DNA of 64,000 bases from Armillaria gallica (lineage: Eukaryota > Basidiomycota > Agaricomycetes > Agaricales > Physalacriaceae): positions 620,001 through 684,000 of the forward strand of contig JBANDB010000010.1 in NCBI GenBank assembly GCA_037576215.1, read 5' to 3'. The position numbers and the translations under genes are program-made. Below, one piece after another: positions 27,611 through 39,500 of the stretch (position 1 is its first letter; the number at the start of each line of letters is the position of its first letter). The notes below the pieces were generated by a model. That model did not search any database and was not told the origin of the DNA. It saw only the letters and a list, made by a program, of their open reading frames with translations.

Positions 27611-28498
27611 ATGCCACCTCTACTCTATCGTCAACAAATTGTGGACATTGTCTGCAGCACGACTGGAAAGTCTTACCGTATTTTCGTGGCATGGCCTGAG
27701 AACCTGGCTGCAAATGATGCGGCGCAGGCAAAGACGGTTTATCTTCTCGATGCTAACGCGTACTTTCAAACGGCAATCGAGACAGTGGCACGCTGTCGGC
27801 TATATGGCATAATCGTAGGCGTTGGGTATCCTGAGCCAGGTCCTTTCAGTCCCCGTCGTAACGAAGATCTCACACCGCCCTCTCCATCTTACACGCCACC
27901 CATATCCCACGACGGGACACCGCTACCCGAGACCTTGCATGGGGGTGCATCGCGTTTCCTGGCTTTCATACAGACGCAAGTCGTATCCACTGTTGAGGGG
28001 TTGTTGCAGAAGGAATGTCCACATCATATAAGCACGCTTCCAGGAGGTCTCGTGGGCCATTCCTACGGTGGACTGTTCGCGTTGTATGCTGCTTGCCAGA
28101 AGATCTCTACGCCTCCGTTATTCGACACCTTCTGCCCAATCAGCCCATCAATATGGTGGAATGACAGGTGCATCATGAAAGAAGTGGAAGAGTGTTGTGC
28201 GAGGGAGAAAGAGCCTCTGTGCAAGCTGAGAGTGCTGTTCTCGTATGGAGAGTATGAGAAATCACCTCCACATGTCGCCGACCTACATGTGGATGATTGC
28301 AACCGGAGACATGCGCGTAGAAGGGCAATGAGGGAAAATGTGATGGAGGTGAACAAGCGGTTCCAAGAGAAGGATACATTGTTTTCTCAGGCGCAAGTCC
28401 ACGAGTTTGGGGGAGAGACACACGGAACTGTAGCAGGGGCCGGATTGGTGAGGGCGTTGCATTTCATCCTCGATCCGAAGAATATTATCTTTGGATGA
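27611..28498 (+). CDS. Alpha/beta hydrolase, siderophore-esterase-like (esterase D/Fes family)
   Basis: Intronless 295-residue putative esterase (PF00756-like). No signal peptide, so probably cytosolic. Visible catalytic parts: nucleophile elbow GHSYGG with Ser151, an acidic residue in FSYGEYEK (Glu213 or Glu215) and His271 in FGGETHG. PISPSIWW after the elbow is also typical of the family. The size and layout resemble fungal EstB/IroE-type enzymes that hydrolyse ester bonds of imported siderophores and so release iron. The divergent siderophore transporter and the shared GATA sites support that role, which remains inference. An alternative is a general carboxylesterase such as S-formylglutathione hydrolase, but that family's conserved N-terminal pattern is not seen. 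Confidence 0.82.
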   Translation: MPPLLYRQQIVDIVCSTTGKSYRIFVAWPENLAANDAAQAKTVYLLDANAYFQTAIETVARCRLYGIIVGVGYPEPGPFSPRRNEDLTPPSPSYTPPISHDGTPLPETLHGGASRFLAFIQTQVVSTVEGLLQKECPHHISTLPGGLVGHSYGGLFALYAACQKISTPPLFDTFCPISPSIWWNDRCIMKEVEECCAREKEPLCKLRVLFSYGEYEKSPPHVADLHVDDCNRRHARRRAMRENVMEVNKRFQEKDTLFSQAQVHEFGGETHGTVAGAGLVRALHFILDPKNIIFG

Positions 28499-29676
28499 TG
28501 GGTTTGCTATTTTTCCATGAAGAGACTAGTACATCTCCATTGAGGGTAGAAGCCGTAGTTATACATTACTGAATGCATCTTGAGGTTACCAGGGGAAACC
28601 TGTGCAACAATCGAAGCTGGCTCCTGACATCGTTACTGGTACTCGTTCAGCACAATACCAGGATTGCTATCTTTGAGACCAGGATACGTGTCGGATCAAA
28701 ATTGGGAGTTCCGTCCTTCAAAGTGGTATATCACCAGCACATAGCCTCATTGAGGCCTTCAGGAACACCAGGCCCGCAGCACAGCTAGCACTCAAGTGGT
28801 TGGAACGTTCGCGACCATGTGATCAGCGCGTGTTTGCAACTACGAAAGCTTTCTTCCCCTACGGTCGGATGAAGGCCGCCTACGTCGAATGGAATCAATT
28901 CTTTATATGTAAAGTGTGACCAACACCGCGTATACCGAGTTTCATCCACATACCGAGACCTGTCCCGAGATCAATCGAGTTACGACCTGTCTGTTCAACT
29001 CCGACCTCGGACCATGTGCACTGGTTGTTGGCTGAATAGCTATAACAGCAATGCGGATTGAGACCGTCGATGGCGCAGAAAACCCGGAGCCGCTATCAAC
29101 ACCCACGGGTTCCCGTTCTAATTCAAAGACACCATACCCCAGCATCATGATGACGAAGTCTGCCGGGTATCTAACCGCCCTACCGACGAAATCATCTCTT
29201 TCAAATTATCTCGTGTCGGAAGATAGCACGAGGTTATGATGATCAGTATATCATACGGTTCAGTGATGTCTCCCCGGTAATTCACCGACGTGGCGCGAGG
29301 CTAGTCGGGGGATGAAAAGGCCGAAACAGGTTCCGCAGACAGACTATATGCGTGTTATGATGTGGACATTGTTGCAAGATAGCAATCAGATGTGTCATGT
29401 AACGGTGCTAGAAGAAGATTGAGTATTTCGAGGTCCAAAAGTGTCATCAGATGGTGACGGTGGACATGGAGCAGGGTGGGGCTCGGCATGAGGATGGGGG
29501 TATGTCATTCTGCGGTCAGGCTGAATAAACATCGGTCGACGTCGACATACGTGAGAAGCATGGCACATACGCGGAAAATTTGGAGATGGTATGGTGGCAT
29601 GGAAAACGGAGCATTATACTGTCAGCCAGAGTTGACTTGAGCCTTTTTTTATTCGGTAGTTAGAATGAAGCCGCAC
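28499..29676. other. Gene-poor spacer with possible decayed coding sequence
   Basis: About 1.2 kb with no convincing gene. A minus-strand stretch near 28942-29148 reads as FVIMMLGYGVFELERE and continues, but it has no good flanking exons or known motif. No repeats or transposon ends noticed. Confidence 0.5.
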
Positions 29677-30282
29677 CTATGAAACTTCCTCCAAGTAGCC
29701 TTGAACGATGAGATGCTCGATGTCTGCCTTCCGGACCATAAATCGCTGACCCTTTTGGAAATCGATGCTGCCCTGCTCTGTCTGGATAACCCCGCAGTCT
29801 CTCACTACATGCACAAGAACTAAAAGATCCTTGGGCGGATTTGTTATTCCAGCCATGATGTCAAGTTCATATGAAAATTCCCCACGAAACTCCATGACGG
29901 TGCTGTTATATTGACGTAGATAGTCGACTTCATGGGGAGACAGCTTGCCCCGGAGATCTGAGTTGGATAGAATGTGAGGGAGTGCTCCGCCCACGGCCCA
30001 GTACATGTCCTTAAGGCGATCAAGACGATGGGTGTGATACGCCAGTAGACAACGCTTGTTACGACTGATTGCAGTCTGGTAGATGAGCAGAGCAGGCGGC
30101 AAATTGTCGGGATCGGCGTCGGTAGCGAGTGCTTGGGCAGCCTTTTCGAGGTCGCGCTGTTCTCGTATTATGGAGCGAACGAGAGAATCATTGTACTTGA
30201 GTAAGTTGTCGGTTTGCGTCGAGCGACGCGACTCTGTGACGAGCTGAGTGGCAAGGTCGCCAAATTGGCGCGTATCGTTCAT
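29677..30282 (-). CDS. PSF1: GINS complex subunit Psf1
   Basis: Subunit of the GINS tetramer, which with Cdc45 and Mcm2-7 forms the replicative CMG helicase. Intronless, 201 residues, the usual size. N-terminal alpha-helical A domain: MNDTRQFGDLATQLVTESRR, then AISRNKRCLLAYHTHRLDRL, the conserved RNKRCLxAYxxxR block. The C-terminal B domain has NPPKDLLVLVHVVRDCG, GSIDFQKGQRFMVRKADIE and the end LIVQGYLEEVS. Every conserved block is intact. The start is only 54 bases from that of the next gene on the opposite strand. Confidence 0.96.
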   Translation of the reverse strand: MNDTRQFGDLATQLVTESRRSTQTDNLLKYNDSLVRSIIREQRDLEKAAQALATDADPDNLPPALLIYQTAISRNKRCLLAYHTHRLDRLKDMYWAVGGALPHILSNSDLRGKLSPHEVDYLRQYNSTVMEFRGEFSYELDIMAGITNPPKDLLVLVHVVRDCGVIQTEQGSIDFQKGQRFMVRKADIEHLIVQGYLEEVS

Positions 30283-30336
30283 GGTGGTGGAAGTGAAAGC
30301 CGTACGGTCACGTTATTGCCTTGGTTTTGCACCACC
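30283..30336. promoter_or_regulatory. 54-base divergent promoter, PSF1 / NDUFAF6-like
   Basis: Only 54 bases separate the two start codons. It has no obvious TATA box or ACGCGT element. Transcription of at least one gene must start within this short spacer or inside the other gene. Confidence 0.6.
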
Positions 30337-31493
30337 ATGACCTTCCGGTACATCGGCAGCCTTCGACGACTACCACTCTCAAGACGGTGTCTGTCTACTG
30401 TCGAAGCCGGTGTCGAGCGACCTGACCAGTATTGTACCGACTTGGTTCGCAAAAATGACTACGAGTCTTTTCTCGTGTCGCCCTTCTACCCGACAGAATT
30501 GCGGCCCGCCTACTTTGCCCTCAAAGCCTTTTCTGTGGGTGCACATCGCCTCCCTGATAATGTACACTCAGCTCTGGCAGGTGGACTTGGCAACGGTGCA
30601 GGATAGCGTCTCGAATCCGATGATTGGCCAATTGCGAATGCAGTTTTGGCGCGATGCTATCAAAAGTTTCTCTGATGTGCGTCTCTGGCTCCGTTCGGAC
30701 GCTGGAACTGTGGTTGACCGCTTACCGTTGCAGGGCAGTCCTCCCCGTCACCCAATCGCTCTGGCCCTGTATGATGCTTGCCAAAGGACCCACCTGCCTG
30801 CATACCATCTGAAACGCATAATTGACGCGCGTGTAAGGTCTCCGTACTTTGCGCTAGTTATGCTCACTCTGAGTCAGTTCCTATTCCAAGGATGCTGAAC
30901 TGTATTCTTCAGACCACCTAACAACCGATTCTCTGACGGCCCACGCGGAGGCGACCTCTTCCACCCTGCTGTATCTTCTGCTCTCGCTATTCTCGGCTTC
31001 CTCATCATCTACTCTGTCACATGCCGCGTCTCACCTGGGTATCTCCCAAACCTTTGCCACGCTCTTGCGAGCACTCCCCTTCCATGCCGCAAACGGTAGG
31101 ATGATCATACCAGCAGAGCTCACTGCAAAGCACGGGGTTGTGCAGGAGGATGTGTTTCGTAAAGGCGCCGATGCTCGGGGTATCGAGGATGCGGTGTTTG
31201 AGCTGGCTACCTTGGCCAATGACCATCTCCAAACTGCCCGAAGTATGTTCAAGGAGGATGGGTTTGAAGGTAAAATTCCCCGGGCGGTGATGCCGGTCTT
31301 TATGGCAGGAGTAAGCCCACTTTAAATTTTTCTTCGATCTAAGCGGAATGCTTATTTTCGACAGGCGTCTGTCGCGAGTATCCTCGCTCGGCTTGAGAAG
31401 GCAAACTTTAACGCCTTCGAGCCAGGACTGCAGCTGAGAGACTGGAAATTACCCTGGAGAGTATGGAAAAGCTACTATGTCCGAATGTTTTGA
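30337..31493 (+). CDS. NDUFAF6-like complex I assembly factor (phytoene-synthase fold)
   Basis: Squalene/phytoene synthase-fold protein of the NDUFAF6 group, a mitochondrial factor needed to assemble respiratory complex I. The N-terminus MTFRYIGSLRRLPLSRRCLS is a typical mitochondrial presequence. Blocks: CTDLVRKNDYESFLVSPFYP, LRPAYFALKAFS, then after an intron VDLATVQDSVSNPMIGQLRM and FWRDAIKSF, HPIALALYDACQRTHLPAYH and LKRIIDAR, TDSLTAHAEATSSTLLYL, and SHAASHLGISQTFATLLRAL; the C-terminus is LPWRVWKSYYVRMF. Six or so short exons. The metal-binding Asp motifs of true prenyl synthases are not kept, as in NDUFAF6, so a synthase role is unlikely. Confidence 0.88.
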
Positions 31494-31734
31494 ATAGATT
31501 CAATTCTGAGAATATTGCGAGAAAGGCAAAATGAAAGGGCACATAAATGCGATTGAGGAAGATATGTTTAAACTCAGTGTTCCTTTCAATTAGAATACGC
31601 CAGATGCTTCCAATATGTCATGGCCGGTCCGGGGGAAGGTCACCCAGATTTGGCATCTGTAACAGTACTACCGTCGGATCGGAGTTGCAGCACCAATTTG
31701 CTCTCTTGTCTTTTACCACGACTCTATTCCTTCC

Positions 31735-34700
31735 TTGTCATCATCTTCAGCAGCGAGCTCAGCGTTTCCCCGCCCGTCATTCCTTTACACACGCCTGAGC
31801 CGACGACTTGCAGCTATTACTCTCGATATGGAACGTCTCTGCGGTCAGTGCGACGGACCGCCTCCATGCTACAGCCCGTGTCTCATGATGTTTATGCTTT
31901 TTCTCGCAGACGATGTCCTCCAACTAATATTCTACGAGCTTACCGACCCGGGCTCTCTCACCATGGTCTCCAAACGTTTCTACCAGTTCTCCCAAGTTCC
32001 TTACGTCCGGGCCCATTACTTCCTTACCCGCTATGGACCAACCCAGGCCATGTTTCAAGCCCTCGGTCGGGGGAAAATTCTCACAGAGAGAGTCCTTGAC
32101 GTACGTTTGATCCTCTTCCGTCGGTGTTCAGGGAGTTGATGTCTTCATCATTACACCTGTGATTACCTACATTAGATTTTGATGACCAGCGGTGCACAAC
32201 TCTCGCGATATCTAATACAGGTTGCATTCCATCACTACTTCCATACCCGGTCGCACTTCATCAAAACGCCCTGGGTGCGAACTGTTCCTCTCTCGGTGTT
32301 CACATATTTTCTCAAGTTGGCGGCGGATACGTACGGCGATATACCTCGAGGCAAGGTGCGGCGTCCTTCATATTATGGAATCATATCCTGGATTTTGATC
32401 TTCTTGGTAGTCGGAAGACGATGGTACCATATTCACCTGGTTTCTACAAGAAAGCCGGTTCCCGCCGCAAGCACGACGAGTTAATTGGGAGACTGTACGG
32501 GATATTCTGGACAAATACAATGTATGTGCGTCCCATACTCATACCCTAGACTCTACTGAGTCATTCCAAGTTCATCCCCTTCTCTCACAAGGTAAAGATC
32601 AATCGCAACAATTGCTCCATATAACTCACCGATAATAGGATCCTTTGATGGCCCAGTTTCCATTGGCACTGGCATTAGAGCCACGCTTGCTCCCTTATGC
32701 GGTATCCAATGGTTTCTTCATGGACAGCAAGGTTTGATATATTGTTCCGTCCCTTGATGATGTAGTAACGAGTTTGCAGTACCGAAATTTCATCTTCCGG
32801 AAGATGTTCGAGAAAGTATCAGAAAGGAGCGTTGATGATGTCGTTAATAACGTGAAGGAGCTTTGCAGGCTTGATCCCACGTACGTTCACTCGCTCTGGG
32901 GTTTATTTACTTTGTTCCAAGCTTTATTTAGGATGTATGTGAGCCGTACAGTTGCCGCAGAGGTATGCATGGAAGCGAAGTACAATGCTCATGGCTACGC
33001 GGCTTTGAAGCAGCTAAACAAATCAGGGAACTTACTCTTTAATCTTCCGTGAGTTTACGTCTATGAATTACTTGCAATAACTGACTCCTCTAAGAACTCT
33101 CGTCGAGGATCTCTTGAAAGTATGTTAAAGTCTTGAAATTCATATTGTCCACTCACATGACCTTTTAGCTCTTTTTGAAGACCTCATCAATAACATTGCC
33201 GCAGACTCAAGAGGCCCTTCAACATCTCTACACCGATTTTCCTTCTTCTGATCCCGTTGTTCGACTAGTCATGCTTATGACGGTCTTCACTTCTGGAGGC
33301 TCCCAGGTGAATACCACCACCATCCAGGAACGCCTTGACACTCTGAAGATCGGTGCATTAACTAAGACGGACCTGCACAATCTCCTGATAAATCCCTACA
33401 CGGAAAAGTATCGTTGGCTGATAGAGTACATGAGCAAGGAAATGGTGTCAGATGTGACTGGACAAAAAGGAATGACCGCCGCAGAGGTGACAGCTATCGT
33501 TCAAGAAGTTACCATCCGATGTATGGAGATTGAAAGCAAGGTGCGCAATTATCGAATTTAGATATCGGGAACATTTCATAATCTGCGTACTTGACACCAG
33601 GGCAAGATGTTGAAGAAGCTCTGTGAGGAGTTCTCATGTGTCCGTGGCGCCATCATAAAGTCGGCTCTTGGTACTCACCAAGTGCACGTGGCCGACCTAC
33701 CTGAGGGCTGCTCACGCTACCACGCTAGGCTCTGCCGGTCATATTTCAGAGCGAATGATGATGATGAGTACTTCTGGAACGGTCGTCCGAACCGCGAGGT
33801 TACCGCTCGCGATGCTCATGACAAAGGATGTTTGTCTTCCGAGTTGGCTTCACCTAGCTCCACGGAAGAGGTCGGCCGTGAAATGGTTTCTCCGCGTCAG
33901 GTTCTTGTGCGTTTCGCACGTCCTTACACTCATTGCATGGATGTGTTTAACCGATGTATCCAGGGTCAAATTGGGCAGGAACCTTTGTCGGCTATGATCC
34001 GGCAAGACGAGCTGACCCCAGCAAGGTCACGCCGAAGAATGATCTTCGATGCGATACCTGCGACCCCTCCTACATATATCCCTCACGGTAGGTCCGAATA
34101 ACGCTCAAGTACCTGAGATACTCATAGATCTTATCAGACCAAATGCACGTTGCTAAATGGATTAAGGCTGAATTCGGCCCCAGAAGCAGTGTAACGGCTG
34201 TTTTTATGACTCATGCCATTATTAACGAGAATTCTGTCGTATGTATAATACCCCACTCTCTTCGGTGTTGCTAACACCTTCCCAGATTATTAACGACTAC
34301 CTACTTGGTCGTGCCCAGCGCGTACCAATAACGCTTAAACACTTCCAAATACTTGCCCGCTTACGAAGAGCACCTGTGAGTTAACACGATCGGCCGGTTA
34401 TCGTAAATCTTCTGACTTACTGACATTAGTGCACTCAACTCTACCACGACATAGAATCGGGTGCAGACTTCTTCTTGAGTGAAGATGAATACATACCCAA
34501 GTCCGACAGCGCACGGAAGCTTTACAGCAAGGTTGAAGTGAAGAAGGAGTCTTCCCCGACCAATATTCCCGTCAGTTCAGTCACACCAGAACGCGACCCC
34601 ACCTCTGGGTCTCCTCGTGGGAGGAAGAGACCTCGCAGGAGTACGGCGATCACAGTCCGATCTTATGTTGTACCCGGTTCAGATGACGAGGCCATTGCTG

Positions 34701-35141
34701 TTGAAGATGACGAAGACTACGATATGAAAATGAAGCAGACGGAGGGGAACTTGCGTCTGTGGGTGAAGCATTTGGGTGAACTGTTGAAGACGGAGCAAGC
34801 CAAGGTTTGTGTTGCTGAAGTTTGTGCGGAGATAACTTGCTTACGCATTCTCACAGCATCAAGAGCACAAGAGAAAACTCATGAAGGAGGCCGGACCCGG
34901 TGCAAAGATCCGTGTGTATAAGGTCTGTCATTAATCCCCACAGTCCAGTGTCAATACTGATGCGTCATGCTAGAATGAGTTTTTCAGATCTCTGTCGACG
35001 CATTTGCGTCTGTTACGCAAAATTGACGAAGACAAGCGTAAAGGGCTTGATTGTGTGACGGACCACAGTCTTAGCGACGTTGATGACGATGATTATTCTT
35101 GCCAGACAGTCAGGTCTAAGAGGCGCAAGACCTCTAAGTAA
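31735..35141 (+). CDS. Large F-box-like Agaricomycete protein
   Basis: No function recognised beyond an N-terminal F-box-like helix set: LADDVLQLIFYELTDPGSLT then MVSKRFYQFSQVPYVRAHYF, the arrangement seen in many Agaricomycete F-box proteins that could bind Skp1. The body is helical and unannotated (RNFIFRKMFEKVSERSVDDV, ALQHLYTDFPSSDPVVRLV, AKWIKAEFGPRSSVTAVFM). The C-terminal part has an acidic, basic and Ser-rich section with SGSPRGRKRPRRS, a likely nuclear signal, then GPGAKIRVYKNEFFRSLSTH and a Lys/Arg-rich end, SKRRKTSK. I joined about twelve exons; the end at 35141 and the general layout are firm, individual junctions less so. The start could be 31735 or 31828. Splitting into two genes near 33.6 kb is possible but I saw no promoter-like break. 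Confidence 0.62.
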
Positions 35142-35284
35142 CGGTTTGCATTGCATTTAACATTCGTGATACTTATATCCAACCATATTATTATGTTTCC
35201 ACTCCTCATCATTCTCATAGGGTCTCTTCATCAGTATCACACTTTATCTTAATATTCGTATTTAGTTATTTACATACACCGTAG

Positions 35285-37697
35285 TCATAAGACGTATCGG
35301 TAATTGACATCACGGTCTCCTAGTTTAAGTCTCTCCTCCTCACTGAGTTCAATCTCTTTGTGCAAAACCTTGTTCTCGAGGCTCAATGCTCGCTGTTTAT
35401 TCTCCTTGGACATCCACACCCACAGGTATACTGTCACTGCGATGGCGAAAAGGAGGTAACCAATAGAAATGATATGAGGCTTGCGGAAGTTGTGTGATGC
35501 GAACTCTGGTCGGTAAATAAGGACACTAAAACATCCACATCAATGAGCGCCATTATAATTATATACATCGAAATCATTTGCTCACCCTGCAACCGCACCA
35601 AGGTCGCCGATTGTTATTTGCATGGCGACTGCTATAGCACGTTTCGTTTGCCCTGAAACGTTCTCCCCAGGCCAGCTAAAAGAACAAAGCTGAAAAAAGA
35701 TCTATCAAGGACATCGTGTTATGATCTCACCTCAACAACAGTGCGTTGCCTGTATACACTCCCGCAGCTGCAAAATGTACACCGGTATACTGGCCACCAG
35801 CTGTAATTTTGGTGAGTGTGAGGTGTACAGCTTGAATACCATCAAGCTTACGAGTTTTTGCAGTAAGTAGAACAATGTAACCTGCATGTAAGTACGCGTG
35901 TGTGATGACCGGAGTGGTACGCATAGAATGATGTTATCACATCAGTATTATGCCCTGGTGAAAAAAAAAGATTTGCATACCAATGATGGCCACAATCGCT
36001 GATGCGATGATGAACGGCGCTCGGAGATTGTATTTGGAGGACAACCATACTGTTAACCAGATGGATATACTTGCGAGGGCGTTCGGTGGGACTGTCATGC
36101 TGTAATAATATGTACTGTCAAAACACCAGGAATTTCTCGACCTGGAATTAAAACGTACAGTTGCGCTTGCCAACTCCCGAAACCGAGTCCGACGATGATG
36201 GTTGGCTATCACTATTGATACAGCAACTTTGCAAAAATTTCATGACATCAGGGGCTTACCATGAAGAGGCTGAGAGTGTATAGGACGAAGGAGAAACCGT
36301 GGAACAAGAATGCATAACCCCAAACAAGATGATCACTGATGGCTTGTCGGACATAAAACCACTTGAAACGCTCGTCATGGCCCGCATCTGAATCGGCTTT
36401 CAACCTTGCCAGTAGTCTGCTCCGTTCATCATCATTGAGCTGTATGGGTAACTAGTCAGAGTGATTCAGATGGGGAAAAATTAAGGCCCACAAATTTCGC
36501 TGTGTGCGGCCAGGTCGGAACAATAAAGTATGCGAACAACGAAACAACAACAGTCAAAATTCCTTCGATGATGAAAATCCTGTTGGTTTTCATTCAATGT
36601 TAACGAAAAGTCACACCATCAAGCCAGGGAGACTTGCCATTGCCAACCGTGTCGTCCGCCGACTCCATCCATTTTACCGATGGCGTATGCGAAGATACCT
36701 AGATGGCGTCATCAACAAAAGATGCTGGATGATCCACTAAACCGACCTCCAAAAGCTCCAGCGAGTGCAGCTCCGCCGAAAAATATGGCGACCCGGTAGC
36801 CACGTTCGCGTCTGTCCAAAATCACTCAGTCAAAAGATTCTTTGAGCAGTCTGATTCGGGCCCACCTCTGGTAATACATGGAGAACAGAAAAATGGAACC
36901 GGGGAATAGACCCGCTTCCGTAACGCCCAATACTATGTATGGTCTGAGGCTTGACGGCAGAGCAAGGGAATAATGTCACCGTACAGAACCGTATTCCCAA
37001 GAGGCCTGGCTGATTTGTGATGAGGCCTTGGCCGACACTGACGAGCCCCCAGGCAAGCGTCAGAGTTGGCAACCATATTTGTGGATTAAATCTTTTCAGG
37101 CTAAGCATGACATCAGTAATGGAACTTCGGAAGCTGAACCGATAGCTTTTACATGATCTAAAATAACGTGAGCCTAGGTTTTGATAGGTTCGTATTGACT
37201 TACATTGGAGGGCACCTCGAATATAACATATGCGATAAAGTACAGGGCAAGGGCCGTGTTGTACGCCGATGGAGAAAGATGGATGTCCTTGAGACGGGTC
37301 AGTAACAGTAAGCGCTTCAACGAAAAGGTATTCCGATGACTTACAGTTGCCAAACCAATGATGCTGAGGAAGCATGGCATAGAATAATTAGGATATAAAA
37401 ATCAGCAAAACATTATTTTATCTACCGTGCATTGCCTATATTGGACCTAGTACAGCGGGATATGAGATCACGTTGCTGCGAGCACAGAAAATTTACCTAT
37501 CAAGGAAGCTCAAGAGATACAACAGTAAGAGAATGGGGATAAGGCTACGTATATAGGTCGTCAGAAAGAGAAAATTCAGCGCTGAGGATTACGAACCGTA
37601 AATCGACTTTTCGCACAAGTCTACGGTCCTCTTGAGTGTCGGCTTTGATATTAACTTCAGAGACAGCGTCAGATCCGTTCTTCTCGGGTTCAGTCAT
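35285..37697 (-). CDS. MFS permease, anion:cation symporter family (TNA1/DAL5 type)
   Basis: Plasma-membrane transporter of the ACS/allantoate permease group, which carries vitamins or small organic anions such as nicotinate. The N-terminus MTEPEKNGSDAVSEVNIKAD is cytosolic and is followed by RRLVRKVDLRLIPILLLLYL, the family's start of TM1, and LLSFLDR just before SNIGNAR. Further on: YNTALALYFIAYVIFEVPSN, RFNPQIWLPTLTLAWGLVSV, and the central loop with DERFKWFYVRQAISDH. The C-terminal cytosolic helix is ENKVLHKEIELSEEERL. Many short exons (at least twelve), so the precise product length is uncertain. The substrate cannot be told. It is divergent from VMA6 with about 310 bases between starts. 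Confidence 0.82.
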
Positions 37698-38010
37698 GCT
37701 TGGAGGGATAAACTGAAGGAGAAAATTCCATGTGAGCTTTTTACATAAAGGTGATTGCCTTGCTGGCGTCAGTCTCCTTCAATGGCGCGATCTGGCGTGC
37801 AAATATCCAGAACAAATCTAGAGCCGTATATCAATACATTTTACAACATCCAAAACCATGAGAATTGTTAGAAGTTGGTAGACCAAAAAAAAATCAGGAA
37901 AGGGGACATGGTTGACGTCGCCAAGACGAAGAGTCTCGGAGAGAGCATCGTGGGAAGAACATGCCATTCTGAACCTCATCGGTACTACACAGCTTGCGCT
38001 CTACCACATC
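37698..38010. other. Divergent spacer between the ACS permease and VMA6
   Basis: About 310 bases holding both promoters. I see no conserved motif beyond an A-run at about 37886. Confidence 0.5.
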
Positions 38011-39284
38011 ATGGAGGCCTTATTTTTCAATGTACAGCGCCCATTTTCAGCATTTTATCTTCTCGAGACTCAACTTACACAGCTCTATTGTAGGTCGACA
38101 GCGGTTTCCTCGAAGGTACAGTTCGGGGATACAAGGCTGGCATCCTCACCCAAAGCCATTACGCCAACCTGACCCAATGCGAGACGCTGGAAGGTAAGCT
38201 GCACTGGCGCCTGGATATTCGAATATTTACCCTCCTCCAAGATTTTCGAACGCAGTTGGCCGCGACTGACTACGGTAACTTTCTCGCCAATGAGCCCCTA
38301 CCGATTTCAACCTCGACCATCACCGACAAGGCAACACAGATTCTTGTGGACCAATTTAATTACCTCAGAACGAATGCTGTGGAACCTCTGAGCAAATTCC
38401 TGGACTACATCACGTTAGTGCGCTGTGCTCCTCGTGTTTCACGTTCTCACAGACTCCAGGTATGCGTACATGATCGACAATGTCGTCCTCCTCATCACTG
38501 GAACGTTGCACGAACGGGACACGCACGAGCTGTTGGAGCGCTGCCATCCCTTGGGAGTGTTCGATACTATGCCAGCTCTCTGCGTGGCGACAAATGTGGA
38601 GGAGCTTTACCAGAGTGTCCTGGTTGAAACGCCCCTTGGTGAGTCCTAGCAACTTTCTTCGCGAAACAGCATTTCATGGACATAATAGCACCATATTTCC
38701 GTGACTGTTTATCTGCCTCTGACCTTGATGACCTCAACATCGAAATCATTCGTAACACGGTCTACAAGGCCTACCTCGAAGACTTTTACAACTTTTGTTC
38801 GACCCTCGGGTCAACCACATCCGACGTCATGCAGCGCATCCTGTCCTTTGAAGCAGATCGCCGAACGGTCAATATCACAATCAACTCTTTCAACACGGAG
38901 CTCACCAAGGAGCAGCGCGCCAAGCTCTTCCCTGCGATTGGCCGACTCTTCCCAGAAGGCAACAACCAGCTTGCGAAAGCAGATGACATTGACCAGGTGC
39001 GGCAGGTTTGCGAAAACGTGTCGGAGTACAGGTCGTTCTTCGCCGAAACCTCCAACTTGAACGGCAGCGGCGATGATTTGAGTGCGGTGTCGCAGTTGGA
39101 GGACCGCTTCTTCAACACCGAAGTGCATCTCAACAAGTTGGCTTTCCTTCAGCAATTCCAGTATGGAATATTTTATGCCTACATGAAATTGAAGGAACAG
39201 GAGATTCGGAATCTGACATGGATAGCAGAGTGCATAGCACAAGATGCGAGGGATAGGATGCAGGACTTTATACCCATCTTCTGA
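38011..39284 (+). CDS. VMA6: V-type proton ATPase subunit d
   Basis: Subunit d of the V0 sector, which links the central stalk to the proteolipid ring of the vacuolar proton pump. Exon 1 is short, MEALFFN; then [33 protein letters not shown], and later [51 protein letters not shown] and [20 protein letters not shown]. The last exon is long and continuous: [40 protein letters not shown], and the end [20 protein letters not shown] then PIF. The family is about 350 residues and this matches. All conserved blocks are intact. Five exons or so, all with normal splice signals. Confidence 0.95.
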
Positions 39285-39500
39285 TCGAGAGAACTTTGCC
39301 TACTATCGAGTAATACCGGATAATTTTCACTAACTGTGAGTGCTAGTCCAAACAGACTACCTAAAATGAACTGGAAGTCAAACGAGAAACCTGGAGTACT
39401 ATAAATACAAACGATGGTACAACTGTGATACAAGTAGTGGTACAACAATTGAATGAAAAGTAACAGTTGCACTACGCTAAGTTAACCAGTACCGGGAAGA

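Noticed and set aside
30410..30898. 162-codon open frame inside the NDUFAF6-like gene
   Set aside because: A wrong-frame reading of introns and exons; the joined frame gives the conserved family blocks.
37905..38172. Upstream open frames starting at 37875, 37912 and 37994 before VMA6
   Set aside because: The conserved VMA6 N-terminus starts at MEALFFN (38011); upstream frames run through the first intron.
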